Shown: positions 12,311-24,014, numbered from the stretch's first letter. The stretch: 64,000 nt of DNA from Procambarus clarkii (GCF_040958095.1 NC_091195.1:22827365-22891364), one strand, 5' to 3'. Notes: generated by a model not told the origin, from the sequence alone. Program-made: numbers and translations.

Positions 12311-12765
12311 TGGGGTGCTGGTGGGGTTTTGTGCATGTACAGGAGCATGAGGTTTGCGTGATTCAATGACTTGGGCAGTTATTGAGGAGGGTGCATCTTG
12401 GAGGAGGGTGGTAGGAATTGTGGGAAATTGACAGCGGGAGGTGGGAGTAAGACAACGGGTTGCTGAGCGGGCTCGGGACGAGATGAGATGAGTTACAGAA
12501 GAAATCTGAGTTACAGTCTCCGTGGTGTAGTGGTAAGACACTCGCCTGGCGTTCCGCGAGCACTATGTCTTGGGTTCGTATCCTGGCCGGGGAGGATTTA
12601 CTGGGCGCAATTCCTTAACTGTAGCCTCTGTTTAACGCAACAGTAAAATGTGTACTTGGATGAAAAAACGATTCTTCGCGGCAGGGGATCGTATTCCAGG
12701 GACCTGCCCGAAACGCTACACGTACTAGTGGCTGTACAAGAATGTTACAACTCTTGTATATATCT

Positions 12766-12801
<36 letters not shown>

Positions 12802-14175
12802 ACGAGTTGTTGGGGGATGGAGGAAGGCAGAAGGCTTGTTGGCAGGAACCGGGTGAGAGGTATCAGAGGTTGTAGTGTTTGAAGTCAGATTAGAAGTGGA
12901 GGGGACAATGTTGGGAGAAGAGGGTGAAGGTGCTTTTGACATGGATGATTCAGTTTGGGATAGTCCAGGATGTGCTGTTTGGTCAGTGGCACCGTTTTCT
13001 GTAGCAGTCAGGAGTGGGTTGGGAGGACATTGTGGGGGAACTGTAGTATTTTCCTCAGCTGAAGTCGTGGTGTTTTGTGGAGTGAGGACTGTAGGCGAGA
13101 ATGGAGCAGAGCGCAATAGCTGAGTAGGAGGAACAGAGATACTAGGAAGGCCGTTATGAGTGAGAAAAATAGGAAGATAGTCAGCAAAGTCACGACCATC
13201 GTCCTTGGCCTTCAAGTAAGCAGCTTGTACACAGGCAGTGACTCGTTCATATGAAAGGTTCTGAAGAGGAGAATAAGGTGGAGGTGGTGGGTGAGGGAAG
13301 AGAGGTGGAGAGGACTGAGTTTGTTGTGCAGTATTATGGAGATGATGTTGCTGGTGAGGTGAAGCATTAAGGACACTGGCATAGGACATTGAGGTGGCTG
13401 ATGCTGTTTGGTGATGTGATAAGTTATGGGAGGTTGAAGAAGAAGAATGAGGGTGTGCTTGAGTGCGAGGTTGGTTATTGCGAAGAGATTTTAGGGTTTG
13501 CTTTCTCAAAGTGCAAGATTTGTCAACTGCTGAGTGAGCACCTTGGCAATTGGTGCATTTTAGGATAGGGGCAGAGCACGGAGTATAAAAAAGACCTTCA
13601 GCAGAGCATTTGGAGCAAATTTGTGGGCTTTTACATTTTCGTGTTTCGTGATTATAATTGTAACATTTGAAACATTGTAGCAAAGGAAGATAGTCAACTG
13701 GACTAATGAGATAGGGAGGAGTGCTGGTGTTGAGGATTTTAATTCCATGGTGCAAGAGTTTTTGAGCTTCTGTAGGGGAGGAACATTGGATCTTGAGGTG
13801 TTTTGTATTGGGCACTGGGTATATCTCCATTACAGTAATAGCATTTCTGTGTGAGATGTCTTGAGAGAGATTGATAGTATTAGGTGCTGATAGGACAGAG
13901 CTGTCGACATTTCTTACAAGGACAGAGCATTTAGTTTTTTGTTCAATAGTGAGGACAGGAGTCAGTGAAGCTTGTGTGAGTTTACTGAAAGTAGGTTCCT
14001 TGAAACAGGCAAAAAGGCCGTCTTCTGAGGCAATGAGAAATTTGATGGTGTTTGTGTTGGCGTGTTTGATATGGTTAGTGGCAGGTGTGCCAGTGGCATT
14101 GTAAAAGGTAGTGATGCAGTCAATAGTGTCTATGGGTGTATTCCCAGTGTAGGTCATCCGTAGACAGTGAGCCAT
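12290..14175 (-). pseudogene. LINE element 2 ORF1 (gag-like), interrupted by a SINE
   Basis: The start is ATG at 14,175 (MAHCLRMTYTGNT). About 450 codons are open up to the SINE. A three-knuckle nucleic-acid-binding region lies around residues 168-222: CFKCYNYNHETRKC (CX2CX4HX4C), CSKCSAEGLFYTPC where the expected His is Leu, and CTNCQGAHSAVDKSC (CX2CX3HX6C). After that the protein is rich in Ser, Thr, Pro and His. The SINE breaks the frame after PPTTRH. The remaining C-terminal part (VTQISSVTHLISS...) resumes at about 12,516 and ends with SKPKNS at 12,290. Function in life: RNA binding and particle formation. This copy cannot make the full product without reading a run of Phe codons from the SINE tail and then a stop. 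Confidence 0.8.
12517..12799 (+). mobile_element. tRNA-derived SINE with A33 tail
   Basis: The head is tRNA-like. There is an A box TGGTGTAGTGG at 12,523-12,533 and a B box GGTTCGTATCC at 12,573-12,583, the spacing of an internal RNA polymerase III promoter. The 5' TCTCC can pair with GGGGA after the B box, like an acceptor stem. A body of about 180 bp without coding signal follows, then 33 A residues (12,767-12,799). It lies in + orientation within ORF1 of the minus-strand LINE. A clean target-site duplication is not evident; only a weak similarity (AACTC) is shared by the two flanks. The long uninterrupted A run argues for recent insertion. I believe similar sequences are common in crayfish genomes, but this is from memory. 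Confidence 0.85.
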
Positions 14176-14330
14176 TGTGACTCACTATCTACTGAGAGTC
14201 CCGTGTCTTGTGCTAATCACTGTGATTCCATAAGCTCAGTGGGGGTCAGTGTGTAGGCCAGGTCTAAGACCTGGCCTAAGGGTCTCACCACGAACAAACA
14301 CCGTGTTCCGGAAGGTTGCAACCCCCAGTT

Positions 14331-15344
14331 ATGGTGGGCTCGCACGATCACGAGATTCCACAACTGGCTCGGCAGTGTCAGAAACGGAAGAATTTTAGGA
14401 GAGGAGAAAAAGAATGCACCTATGCCATGACGCAGCTGCAAAAGGTGAACTTCCGTCTTCTCACCTGGGCCTGTTCTGGCTCGAAGTGGGGCTGTTCACC
14501 TAAATGCAGTCCGACCTGGACACAAGCACATTGGACAACACACAGAAGATGCCACGAGGAAGGTGTCATTGCTTAGGACTAGATGGTGGCTGGGAACCGC
14601 CTGGTTCTGCTCCAATACACTGCTGGCTGGAACTGGTTTTTGGCTGCACCGAAGTGCTCGTCGAGGCTGGAGATAACAGCTGCTGTAGGACAGCGAGACG
14701 ATGCTGGCTTGCTTTATGGCTGGCGAGCTGATCGATCCATCCACTCACGCACTCTAAGAGGTATCAGACGTTGGTAGAGTGGGCGTGCGTAGCGCTCAAG
14801 CAGAGGGCCGCCTAAGTCACACTGCGAGCGAGACGATGCTACTCTTGCAACGATGCTGATTGGTTTGAAGTAGTGGCCCTAAGGCAAATTCAGGTAAATA
14901 TGAAGACGTTGGACTTGACGGTGTGAGAATAGCTTGAGCTGCTTCAACTCTACGTGTGTAAATCATATCTCAATAAATTTATTTTAATTTCAAAACAAGA
15001 AATACATTTTGAAATAAATTTATTTATATATTAAAACATTAGTAGCCAAATATAAACAGATCTAACAGAGAACTGTACTAAGATCAGGTTCAGTCTCGTG
15101 TCCTGTATACAGCTCTGCTGTATTGTGTTGAATACTTATCTCTGAGAGTATTACATGTAATACAGGCCCAGAGGAATCTTTACCGACCTTCCTTTCTCTC
15201 TCATAATTTTATAATTTCATCACGAAATTCATAAACCGTTTTGTCTTTTAAGGCAATCAGAAATCCTTTGATTGTAAAATATTTGTTTTGTCTTAAATCC
15301 TGTTGATAATATGATGGTTAGAGCACTAGTTCTTGGTCTGGTCT
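14331..15344. other. No gene seen; AT-rich in the second half
   Basis: I recognise no protein or RNA gene. 14,331-14,880 is mixed composition and may include the 5' leader of LINE element 2. 14,960-15,060 is AT-rich, with AATAAATTTATT-type stretches repeated near 14,970 and 15,015. The 42-bp array begins at about 15,345. Confidence 0.4.
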
Positions 15345-18300
15345 GGGACAGGCAGCCATCTCTGGGACACCCAGCATCTTGCCACAGAGTATCCCAGCCA
15401 TCTCTGGGACACCCAGCATCTTGCCACAGAGTATCCCAGCCATCTCTGGGACACCCAGCATCTTGCCACAGGGTATCCCAGCCATCTCTGGGACACCCAG
15501 CATCTTGCTACAGAGTATCCCAGCCATCTCTGGGACACCCAGTATCTTGCCACAGAGTATCCCAGCCATCTCTGGGACACCCAGTATCTTGCCACAGAGT
15601 ATCCCAGCCATCTCTGGGACACCCAGCATCTTGCCACAGAGTATCCCAGCCATCTCTGGGACACCCAGCATCTTGCCACAGAGTATCCCAGCCATCTCTG
15701 GGGCACCCAGCATCTTGCCACAGGGTATCCCAGCCATCTCTGGGGCACCCAGCATCTTGCCACAGAGTATCCCAGCCATCTCTGGGACACCCAGCATCTT
15801 GCTGGTATCCCAGCCATCTCTGGGACACCCAGCATCTTGCCACAGGGTATCCCAGCCATCTCTGGGACACCCAGCATCTTGCCACAGGGTATCCCAGCCA
15901 TCTCTGGGACACCCAGCATCTTGCTACAGGGTATCCCAGCCATCTCTGGGACACCCAGCATCTTGCCACAGGGTATCCCAGCCATCTCTGGGACACCCAG
16001 CATCTTATTACAGGGTATCCCAGCCATCTCTGGGACACCTAGCATCTTGCCACAGGGTATCCCATCCATCTCTGGGACACTCAACATCTTGCCACAGAGT
16101 ATCCCAGCCATCTCTGGGACACCCAGCATCTTGCCCACAGGGTATCCCAGCCATCTCTGGGACACCCAGCATCTTGCCACAGAGTATCCCAGCCATCTCT
16201 GGGGCACCCAGCGTCTTGCCACAGGGTATCCCAGCCATCTCTGGGACACCCAGCATCTTGCCACAGAGTATCCCAGCCATCTCTGGGACACCCAGCATCT
16301 TGCCACAGAGTATCCCAGCCATCTCTGGGACACCCAGCATCTTGCCACAGAGTATCCCAGCCATCTCTGGGACACCCAGCATCTTGCCACAGAGTATCCC
16401 AGCCATCTCTGGGACACCCAGCATCTTGCCACAGAGTATCCCAGCCATATCTTGGGCACCCAGCATCTTGCCACAGGGGTATCCCAGCCATCTCTGGGAC
16501 ACCCAGCATCTTGCCACAGGGTATCCCAGCCACCTATGGGACACCCAGCATCTTGCCACAGGGTATCCCAGCCACCTATGGGACTCCCAGCATCTTGCCA
16601 CAGAGTATCCCAGCCATCTCTAGGACACCCAGCATTCTTCCACAGGGTATCCCAGCCATCTCTGGGACACCCAGCATCTTGCCACAGGGTATCCCAGCCA
16701 TCTCTGGGACACCCAGCATCTTGCCACAGAGTATCCCAGCCATCTCTGGGACACCCAGCATCTTGCCACAGGGTATCCCAGCCATCTCTGGGACACCCAG
16801 CATCTTGCCACAGAGTATCCCAGCCATCTCTGGGACACCCAGCATCTTGCCACAGAGTATCCCAGCCATCTCTGGGACACCCAGCATCTTGCTACAGGGT
16901 ATCCCAGCCATCTCTGGGACACCCAGCATCTTGCCACAGGGTATCCCAGCCATCTCTGGGACACCTAGCATCTTGCCACAGGGTATCCCAGCCATCTCTG
17001 GGGCACCTAGCATCTTGCCACAGGGTATCCCAGCCATCTCTGGGGCACCTAGCATCTTGCCACAGAGTATCCCAGCCATCTCTGGGACACCTAGCATCTT
17101 GCCACAGGGTATCCCAGCCATCTCTGGGGCACCTAGCATCTTGCCACAGGGTATCCCAGCCATCTCTGGGGCACCCAGCATCTTGCCACAGAGTATCCCA
17201 GCCATCTCTGGGACACCCAGCATCTTGCCACAGAGTATCCCAGCCATCTCTGGGACACCCAGCATCTTGCCACAGAGTATCCCATCCATCTCTGGGACAC
17301 CCAACATCTTGCCACAGAGTATCCCAGCCATCGCTGGGGCACTCAACATCTTGCCACAGAGTATCCCAGCCATTTCTGGGACACCCAGCATCTTGCCACA
17401 GGGTATCCCAGCCATCTCTGGGACACCCAGCATCTTGCCACAGAGTATCCCAGCCATCTCTGGGGCACCCAGCATCTTGCCACAGGGTATCCCAGCCATC
17501 TCTGGGACACCCAGCATCTTGCCACAGAGTATCCCAGCCATCTCTGGGACACCCAGCATCTTGCCACAGAGTATCCCAGCCATCTCTGGGGCACCCAGCA
17601 TCTTGCCACAGAGTATCCCAGCCATCTCTGGGACACCCAGCATCTTGCCACAGAGTATCCCAGCCATCTCTGGGACACCCAGCATTCTTCCACAGGGTAT
17701 CCCAGCCATCTCTGGGACACTCAACATCTTGCCACAGAGTATCCCAGCCATCTCTGGGACACCCAGCATCTTGCCCACAGGGTATCCCAGCCATCTCTGG
17801 GACACCCAGCATCTTGCTACAGGGTATCCCAGCCATCTCTGGGACACCCAGCATCTTGCCACAGGGTATCCCAGCCATCTCTGGGACACTTAGCATCTTG
17901 CCACAGGGTATCCCATCCATCTCTGGGACACTCAACATCTTGCCACAGAGTATCCCAGCCATCTCTGGGACACCCAGCATCTTGCCCACAGGGCATCCCA
18001 GCCATCTCTGGGACACCCAGCATCTTGCCACAGAGTATCCCAGCCATCTCTGGGGCACCCAGCATCTTGCCACAGGGTATCCCAGCCATCTCTGGGACAC
18101 CCAGCATCTTGCCACAGAGTATCCCAGCCATCTCTGGGACACCCAGCATCTTGCCACAGAGTATCCCAGCCATCTCTGGGGCACCCAGCATCTTGCCACA
18201 GAGTATCCCAGCCATCTCTGGGACACCCAGCATCTTGCCACAGAGTATCCCAGCCATCTCTGGGACACCCAGCATCTTGCCACAGAGTATCCCAGCCATC

Positions 18301-20059
18301 TCTGGGACACCCAGCATCTTGCCACAGAGTATCCCAGCCATATCTTGGGCACCCAGCATCTTGCCACAGGGGTATCCCAGCCATCTCTGGGACACCCAGC
18401 ATCTTGCCACAGGGTATCCCAGCCACCTATGGGACACCCAGCATCTTGCCACAGGGTATCCCAGCCACCTATGGGACACCCAGCATCTTGCCACAGAGTA
18501 TCCCAGCCATCTCTAGGACACCCAGCATTCTTCCACAGGGTATCCCAGCCATCTCTGGGACACCCAGCATCTTGCCACAGGGTATCCCAGCCATCTCTGG
18601 GACACCCAGCATCTTGCCACAGAGTATCCCAGCCATCTCTGGGACACCCAGCATCTTGCCACAGGGTATCCCAGCCATCTCTGGGACACCCAGCATCTTG
18701 CCACAGAGTATCCCAGCCATCTCTGTGACACCCAGCATCTTGCCACAGAGTATCCCAGCCATCTCTGGGACACCCAGCATCTTGCTACAGGGTATCCCAG
18801 CCATCTCTGGGACACCCAGCATCTTGCCACAGGGTATCCCAGCCATCTCTGGGACACCTAGCATCTTGCCACAGGGTATCCCAGCCATCTCTGGGGCACC
18901 TAGCATCTTGCCACAGGGTATCCCAGCCATCTCTGGGGCACCTAGCATCTTGCCACAGAGTATCCCAGCCATCTCTAGGACACCTAGCATCTTGCCACAG
19001 GGTATCCCAGCCATCTCTGGGGCACCTAGCATCTTGCCACAGGGTATCCCAGCCATCTCTGGGGCACCCAGCATCTTGCCACAGAGTATCCCAGCCATCT
19101 CTGGGACACCCAGCATCTTGCCACAGAGTATCCCAGCCATCTCTGGGACACCCAGCATCTTGCCACAGAGTATCCCATCCATCTCTGGGACACCCAACAT
19201 CTTGCCACAGAGTATCCCAGCCATCGCTGGGGCACTCAACATCTTGCCACAGAGTATCCCAGCCATCTCTGGGACACCCAGCATCTTGCCACAGGGTATC
19301 CCAGCCATCTCTGGGACACCCAGCATCTTGCCACAGAGTATCCCAGCCATCTCTGGGACACCCAGCATCTTGCCACAGAGTATCCCAGCCATCTCTGGGG
19401 CACCCAGCATCTTGCCACAGAGTATCCCAGCCATCTCTGGGACACCCAGCATCTTGCCACAGAGTATCCCAGCCATCTCTGGGACACCCAGCATTCTTCC
19501 ACAGGGTATCCCAGCCATCTCTGGGACACCCAGCATCTTGCCACAGGGTATCCCAGCCATCTCTGGGACACCCAGCATCTTGCCACAGAGTATCCCAGCC
19601 ATCTCTGGGACACCCAGCATCTTGCCACAGGGTATCCCAGCCATCTCTGGGACACCCAGCATCTTGCCACAGAGTATCCCAGCCATCTCTGGGACACCCA
19701 GCATCTTGCCACAGGGTATCCCAGCCATCTCTGGGACACCCAGCATCTTGCCACAGAGTATCCCAGCCATCTCTGGGGCACCCAGCATCTTGCCACAGAG
19801 TATCCCAGCCATCTCTGGGACACCCAGCATCTTGCCACAGGGTATCCCAGCCATCTCTGGGACACCCAGCAACTTGCCACAGAGTATCCCAGCCATCTCT
19901 GGGACACCCAGCATCTTGCCACAGAGTATCCCAGCCATCTCTGGGACACCCAGCATCTTGCCACAGAGTATCCCAGCCATCTCTGGGACACCCAGCATCT
20001 TGCCACAGAGTATCCCAGCCATCTCTGGGACACCCAGCATCTTGCCACAGAGTATCCCA
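15345..20059. repeat. 42-bp minisatellite, about 112 copies, with higher-order duplication
   Basis: The unit begins ACACCCAGCATCTTGCCACA and is followed by GRGTATCCCAGCCATCTCTGGG, 42 bp in all. Units differ by a few recurrent changes: GAGTATC or GGGTATC, GGGACAC or GGGGCAC, CCCAGC or CTCAAC, GCCATC or TCCATC. Because 42 is a multiple of three and no frame of the unit holds a stop, long open frames run on both strands (up to about 1,130 codons). The variable sites change amino acids as freely as silent positions, so I do not call a gene. Private markers (ATATCTTGGGC at 16,447 and 18,340; TCGCTGGGGCACTC at 17,331 and 19,224; ATTCTTCC near 16,634 and 18,527) recur at 1,893 bp and show a segmental duplication inside the array. 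Confidence 0.97.
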
Positions 20060-21445
20060 ATAATAGATGTAATTTGGAATGCTTTAACGTGACAATTCCA
20101 ACCAGGCATAACTTCTTCTATTAGTTTTTTAGAAGGATTCTCTCTCCCCTTCCTTAACCAGCACTGACATAACAGATGAAAGAAAAGAGTAATTGAAACT
20201 GTTTTGATAGATATTACACTGAAGATTTGTGTTGACAGTTGCAATAATTGATATATGAATATTATCAAGTTTTCTGTTAAACAGACACTAAGCTTTTTCA
20301 GGTCAGCAATAGTGGCTTTCTGCCAGTTTAAATGTTTTAAGGTTGGTTACTGTTCTCACTGTCAGCAGCAACAGTTTGATAGTGAGGTATAATGAAGGTG
20401 AAGAATTTGAGAAAATTATCAAAATGAGACTTTCCTCTCCAGTCATTTAAAGGAAAGTCAACGTAATATTAAACTGAGCATAAACAGTTTTGACCAGCAC
20501 ATGCAAAAGTTTTGTTAAATTTTAAAAGCCTAAGTCTTCTTGTATCGTATTAAGTTTTTCTTAATTTATTAAGAAAATTAATATGATTTTTTATCTACGT
20601 GGTTTATATACTTTAAACAAGACAGGTCTCAGGACCAGAGTCCTGAGGACCATTGGCAACGTTTACCACTCGGATTTGTCTTACTCTGTTTCTGTTGAAA
20701 AAGTCATATCATATACCACTAGCAAGTTAATACCTGCCAAACAACAGGCCTTCAGAAAATGAGGGCAAATATAAGTGTTTATATTGTTTAAAGTTATATG
20801 TTACTGTATTTCAAATAATGCATGTATTTACTTTAATAGTTGTAGTACTTTACTATATAAAATAATAGTACAGTACTACTTACAGTATCAAAGCAGGCGT
20901 ACATATGGTAGTTTCTTTACTAAAGAAATTGTTCATTTAAGTGTGTAGAAGGACACTTACTGTATTAAACTACTTGAACAGTAAGCTGCTTAACTGTACA
21001 AAAGATCTTGTACAGTACGTTACTTACTGTAATAAAGTAAGTGCCCAAAAGGCTTCCTACTGTATTAGAGCAAGTTTACAATAGGATACTGATAATATGA
21101 TAGTACATATACGGTAAGCTGCTTAATGCATAATTGTAAGTTACAGTCGGCAACTTACTGTATTTAGTTGTACATTAAGCAACTTACAATAACACAGGTG
21201 TATATATGCTCCTGCTTGATCTTGAGGATAATAAGGTTAAGACAGACTAAAGTCAGACAAAAATTCCCAAATGTCTAAAATCCCTAAAATGTTACAATAA
21301 CTAAGATCTCGTAACAAATAAAGACCCAAAACTAATAATAGTGATCCAATATACAATAGTAAAGAAAGTCTTATTGATAATAAAGTGTAGAAAATGCTAA
21401 TATATCAATTACATACCAAAACTTATTCATAAAATCAGGAGACAA
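20060..21445. other. AT-rich spacer with recurrent TACTGTA/TACAGTA motifs
   Basis: No gene is recognised. Between about 20,800 and 21,190 the words TACTGTA, TTACAGTA, GTACAGTA and CTTACTGTA recur many times on both strands in an otherwise AT-rich sequence. This gives it the look of a very degenerate palindromic satellite. The first 700 bp show no structure I can name. Confidence 0.5.
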
Positions 21446-21448
21446 ATG

Positions 21449-22020
21449 CTTATCTATACCTTCCACTACAGACTGGAAGGCTGCTTATCTATACCTTCCA
21501 CTACAGACTGGAAGGCTGCTTATCTATACCTTCCACTACAGACTGGAAGGCTGCTTATCTATACCTTCAACTACAGACTGGAAGGCTGCTTATCTATACC
21601 TTCAACTACAGACTGGAAGGCTGCTTATCTATACCTTCCACTACAGACTGGAAGGCTGCTTATCTATACCTTCCACTACAGACTGGAAGGCTGCTTATCT
21701 ATACCTTCCTCTACAGACTGGAAGGCTGCTTATCTATACCATCCACTACAGACTGGAAGGCTGCTTATCTATACCTTCCACTACAGACTGGAAGGCTGCT
21801 TATCTATACCTTCCACTACAGACTGGAAGGCTGCTTATCTATACCTTCCACTACAGACTGGAAGGCTGCTTATCTATACCTTCCACTACAGACTGGAAGG
21901 CTGCTTATCTATACCTTCCACTACAGACTGGAAGGCTGCTTATCTATACCTTCCACTACAGACTGGAAGGCTGCTTATCTATACCTACCACTACAGACTG
22001 GAAGGCTGCTTATCTATACC
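21449..22020. repeat. 35-bp minisatellite, about 16 copies
   Basis: The unit CTTATCTATACCTTCCACTA is followed by CAGACTGGAAGGCTG, 35 bp in all. Copies are nearly identical, with single changes such as TTCAAC, TTCCTC and ATCCAC. The unit has no stop in any frame, so a 213-codon open frame runs through it into the LINE-like tail at 22,020-22,087. The last unit runs straight into that tail, so the array probably grew from the end of a LINE. Confidence 0.95.
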
Positions 22021-22245
22021 GTCTACACATAAGGGTATAACTACCCGATCTCTCACAGTGTTCAAGAGAGAACTTGATAAGCTCTGATCAACCAGGCTGT
22101 GATTCATACGACAGTCTGCTAGCAGCCGCGTCCAACAGCCTGGTTAACCTGTCCAGCAACGAGGAGGCCTGGTCGAGGACCGGGCCGCGGGGACGGTAAG
22201 GCCCTAAACGGCCTCAAGGTAACCTCAAGGAAGGTACCACCAGCA
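22020..22245 (+). mobile_element. LINE 3' end / SINE-like fragment with hairpin
   Basis: A short reading frame ends TRSLTVFKRELDKL at 22,087, similar in style to C-termini of CR1-type ORF2. It is followed by a GC-rich 3' segment. There AACCAGGCTGT (22,090-22,100) and ACAGCCTGGTT (22,135-22,145) form a perfect 11-bp inverted repeat. Near 22,212-22,232 the tail has repeated CCTCAAGG words, like the short terminal repeats of CR1 elements. I recall this tail as widespread in decapod genomes but cannot confirm it here. Confidence 0.6.
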
Positions 22246-22321
22246 CAATAAAATACATTCATACCTCCAACATGCCAAAACTCATACAAACAACGGATAC
22301 CAAAACTCATTCTCACTATCA

Positions 22322-22545
22322 TCAAAACAAAAACTCATTCATTCCACCAGCATACAAAAACTCATTCATTCCACCAGCATACAAAAACTCATTCATTCCA
22401 CCAGCATACTAAAACTCATTCATTCCACCAGCATACAAAAACTCATTCATTCCACCAGCATACAAAAACTCATTCATTCCACCAGCATACAAAAACTCAT
22501 TCATTCTACCAGCATACAAAAACTCATTCATACCACCAGAATACT
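22322..22545. repeat. 27-bp minisatellite, about 8 copies
   Basis: The unit AAAAACTCATTCATTCCACC is followed by AGCATAC, 27 bp in all. Copies are close to identical, with changes at the ends (TACTAAAA, TTCTACC, CATACCACCAGA). Confidence 0.93.
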
Positions 22546-22559
22546 AAAATGCAAACACT

Positions 22560-22830
22560 GGAACATCAAGGCCGTTGGGTACTGTCAACTGGGTGCCAAG
22601 TCACATGGGAATAACTGGAAATGACATTGCAGACGATGCTGCAAAACTTGCAACTAAGAGAAGAAATGTAGACATTTACATACCACAGAGTCTATCACAG
22701 ATTAAGAAAGTAATTAGCAATAGAGCAATGCAGAAGATATATAGTGACCAGTACACAGCAGTTGCAACATCAAGATCTGCGGGTTGCCACAAGAATTACA
22801 CCAAATACCAACCACATATTTTGATGAAAG
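22560..22830 (+). pseudogene. RNase H domain fragment of a LINE
   Basis: The open frame around 22,575-22,830 reads VNWVPSHMGITGNDIADDAA. This matches the C-terminal RNase H motif (WVPSHxGIxGNxxAD) found at the end of ORF2 in I/Jockey-related non-LTR retrotransposons that carry RNase H. It is followed by KLATKRRN and a helical tail (IYIPQSLSQIKKVISNRAMQ) typical of the same proteins. The upstream catalytic part is absent, and the frame runs into a 32-bp array. This is a truncated retroelement piece, not a host RNase H. Confidence 0.8.
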
Positions 22831-22844
22831 GAGTACATCTGGAG

Positions 22845-23110
22845 TACATCATGTACATCTTACTGTACATCTACACATGTTCATCTGTAGATTACTGTAC
22901 ATCTACACATGTACATCTGTAGATTACTGTACATCTACACATGTACATCTGTAGATTACTGTACATCTACATATGTACATCTGTAGATTACTGTACATCT
23001 ACACATGTACATCTGTAGATTACTGTACATCTACACATGTACATCTGTAGATTACTGTACATCTACACATGTACATCTGCAGATTACTGTACATCTGCAC
23101 ATGTACATCT
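22845..23110. repeat. 32-bp minisatellite, about 8 copies
   Basis: The unit TACTGTACATCTACACATGT is followed by ACATCTGTAGAT, 32 bp in all. It is built from near-palindromic words (TGTACA, ACATGTACAT). It starts in the tail of the RNase H fragment, and TGTACAT continues sporadically to 23,180. Confidence 0.92.
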
Positions 23111-23180
23111 AATACTTGATGAGACGTAATCATCTCATTGAGAGATGTACATCATAATCATTGAATTGTAATGTACATCT

Positions 23181-23862
23181 ACATTGGTCTCGTGAGGCTG
23201 GTCTCAACAACCAGCTCCTCGTAGATGTGTCCTTGTACATTATTGGTCTCGTGAGGCAGGTCTCAACAACCAGCTCCTCGTAGATGTGTCCTTGTACATT
23301 ATTGGTCTCGTGAGGCTGGTCTCAACAACCAGCTCCTCGTAGATGTGTCCTTGTACATTATTGGTCTCGTGAGGCAGGTCTCAACAACCAGCTCCTCGTA
23401 GATGTGTCCTTGTACATTATTGGTCTCGTGAGGCAGGTCTCAACAACCAGCTCCTCGTAGATGTGTCCTTGTACATTATTGGTCTCGTGAGGCTGGTCTC
23501 AACAACCAGCTCCTCGTAGATGTGTCCTTGTACATTATTGGTCTCGTGAGGCTGGTCTCAACAACCAGCTCCTCGTAGATGTGTCTTTGTACATTACTGG
23601 TCTCGTGAGGCTGGTCTCAACAACCAGCTCCTCGTAGATGTGTCCTTGTACATTACTGGTCTCGTGAGGCAGGTCTCAACAACCAGCTCCTCGTAGATGT
23701 GTCCTTGTACATTATTGGTCTCGTGAGGCTGGTCTCAACAACCAGCTCCTCGTAGATGTGTCTTTGTACATTACTGGTCTCGTGAGGCTGGTCTCAACAA
23801 CCAGCTCCTCGTAGATGTGTCCTTGTACATTACTGGTCTCGTGAGGCTGGTCTCAACAATCT
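23181..23862. repeat. 59-bp minisatellite, about 11-12 copies
   Basis: The unit starts TGGTCTCGTGAGGCTGGTCT, continues CAACAACCAGCTCCTCGTAG and ends ATGTGTCCTTGTACATTAT, 59 bp in all. Units alternate GGCTGG and GGCAGG, CCTTG and CTTTG, ATTATTGG and ATTACTGG. Inside each unit GGTCTCGTGAGG/CTGGTCTC makes a short repeated GGTCTC word. Confidence 0.95.
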
Positions 23863-24014
23863 ACCATATTTTAACATTATTAAAATTGTTAAGCGACCTA
23901 CTGAGCTCTCGGAGGTACTTCTTGTTCTCCTCACTGTCCTGGATCCAAATAAAAAGGCCATCACCAGTGTTACGGCCAGGGATGCCCCTCCGGTGAAGTC
24001 CTCGCAGGAGTCTC
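23863..24014. other. Unique spacer between arrays
   Basis: About 150 bp without repeat structure separates the 59-bp and 55-bp arrays. A minus-strand frame is open through it, but I recognise no domain. Confidence 0.4.

Larger units (their letters stand above)
9100..14330 (-). mobile_element. Near-intact Jockey-like LINE (element 2) with nested SINE
   Basis: The minus-strand order is 5' leader (about 14,330-14,176), ORF1 (14,175 to 12,290, interrupted by a SINE), ORF2 (12,272 or slightly upstream to 9,546), then a 3' region. ORF2 is open over about 909 codons except for one in-frame TAA at 10,485-10,487, so this copy is much younger than element 1. ORF1 ends in TAA at about 12,290, and the ORF2 frame opens just around it. 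A stop/start overlap may have existed there (ATAA where ATGA would serve both), as in LINEs that reinitiate; this is inference. The 3' boundary is uncertain. Confidence 0.8.

Noticed and set aside
12517..12600. Functional tRNA gene
   Set aside because: A and B boxes are present, but the anticodon arm does not fold cleanly. The sequence continues into a body and an A tail, so it is a SINE.
15333..18728. 1,131-codon frame and others in the 42-bp array
   Set aside because: The array is open on both strands, and variable positions between units are mostly amino-acid changing. It behaves like a minisatellite.
22575..22922. Host ribonuclease H gene
   Set aside because: Only the C-terminal motif is present, in the style of non-LTR retrotransposons, and it runs into a 32-bp array.
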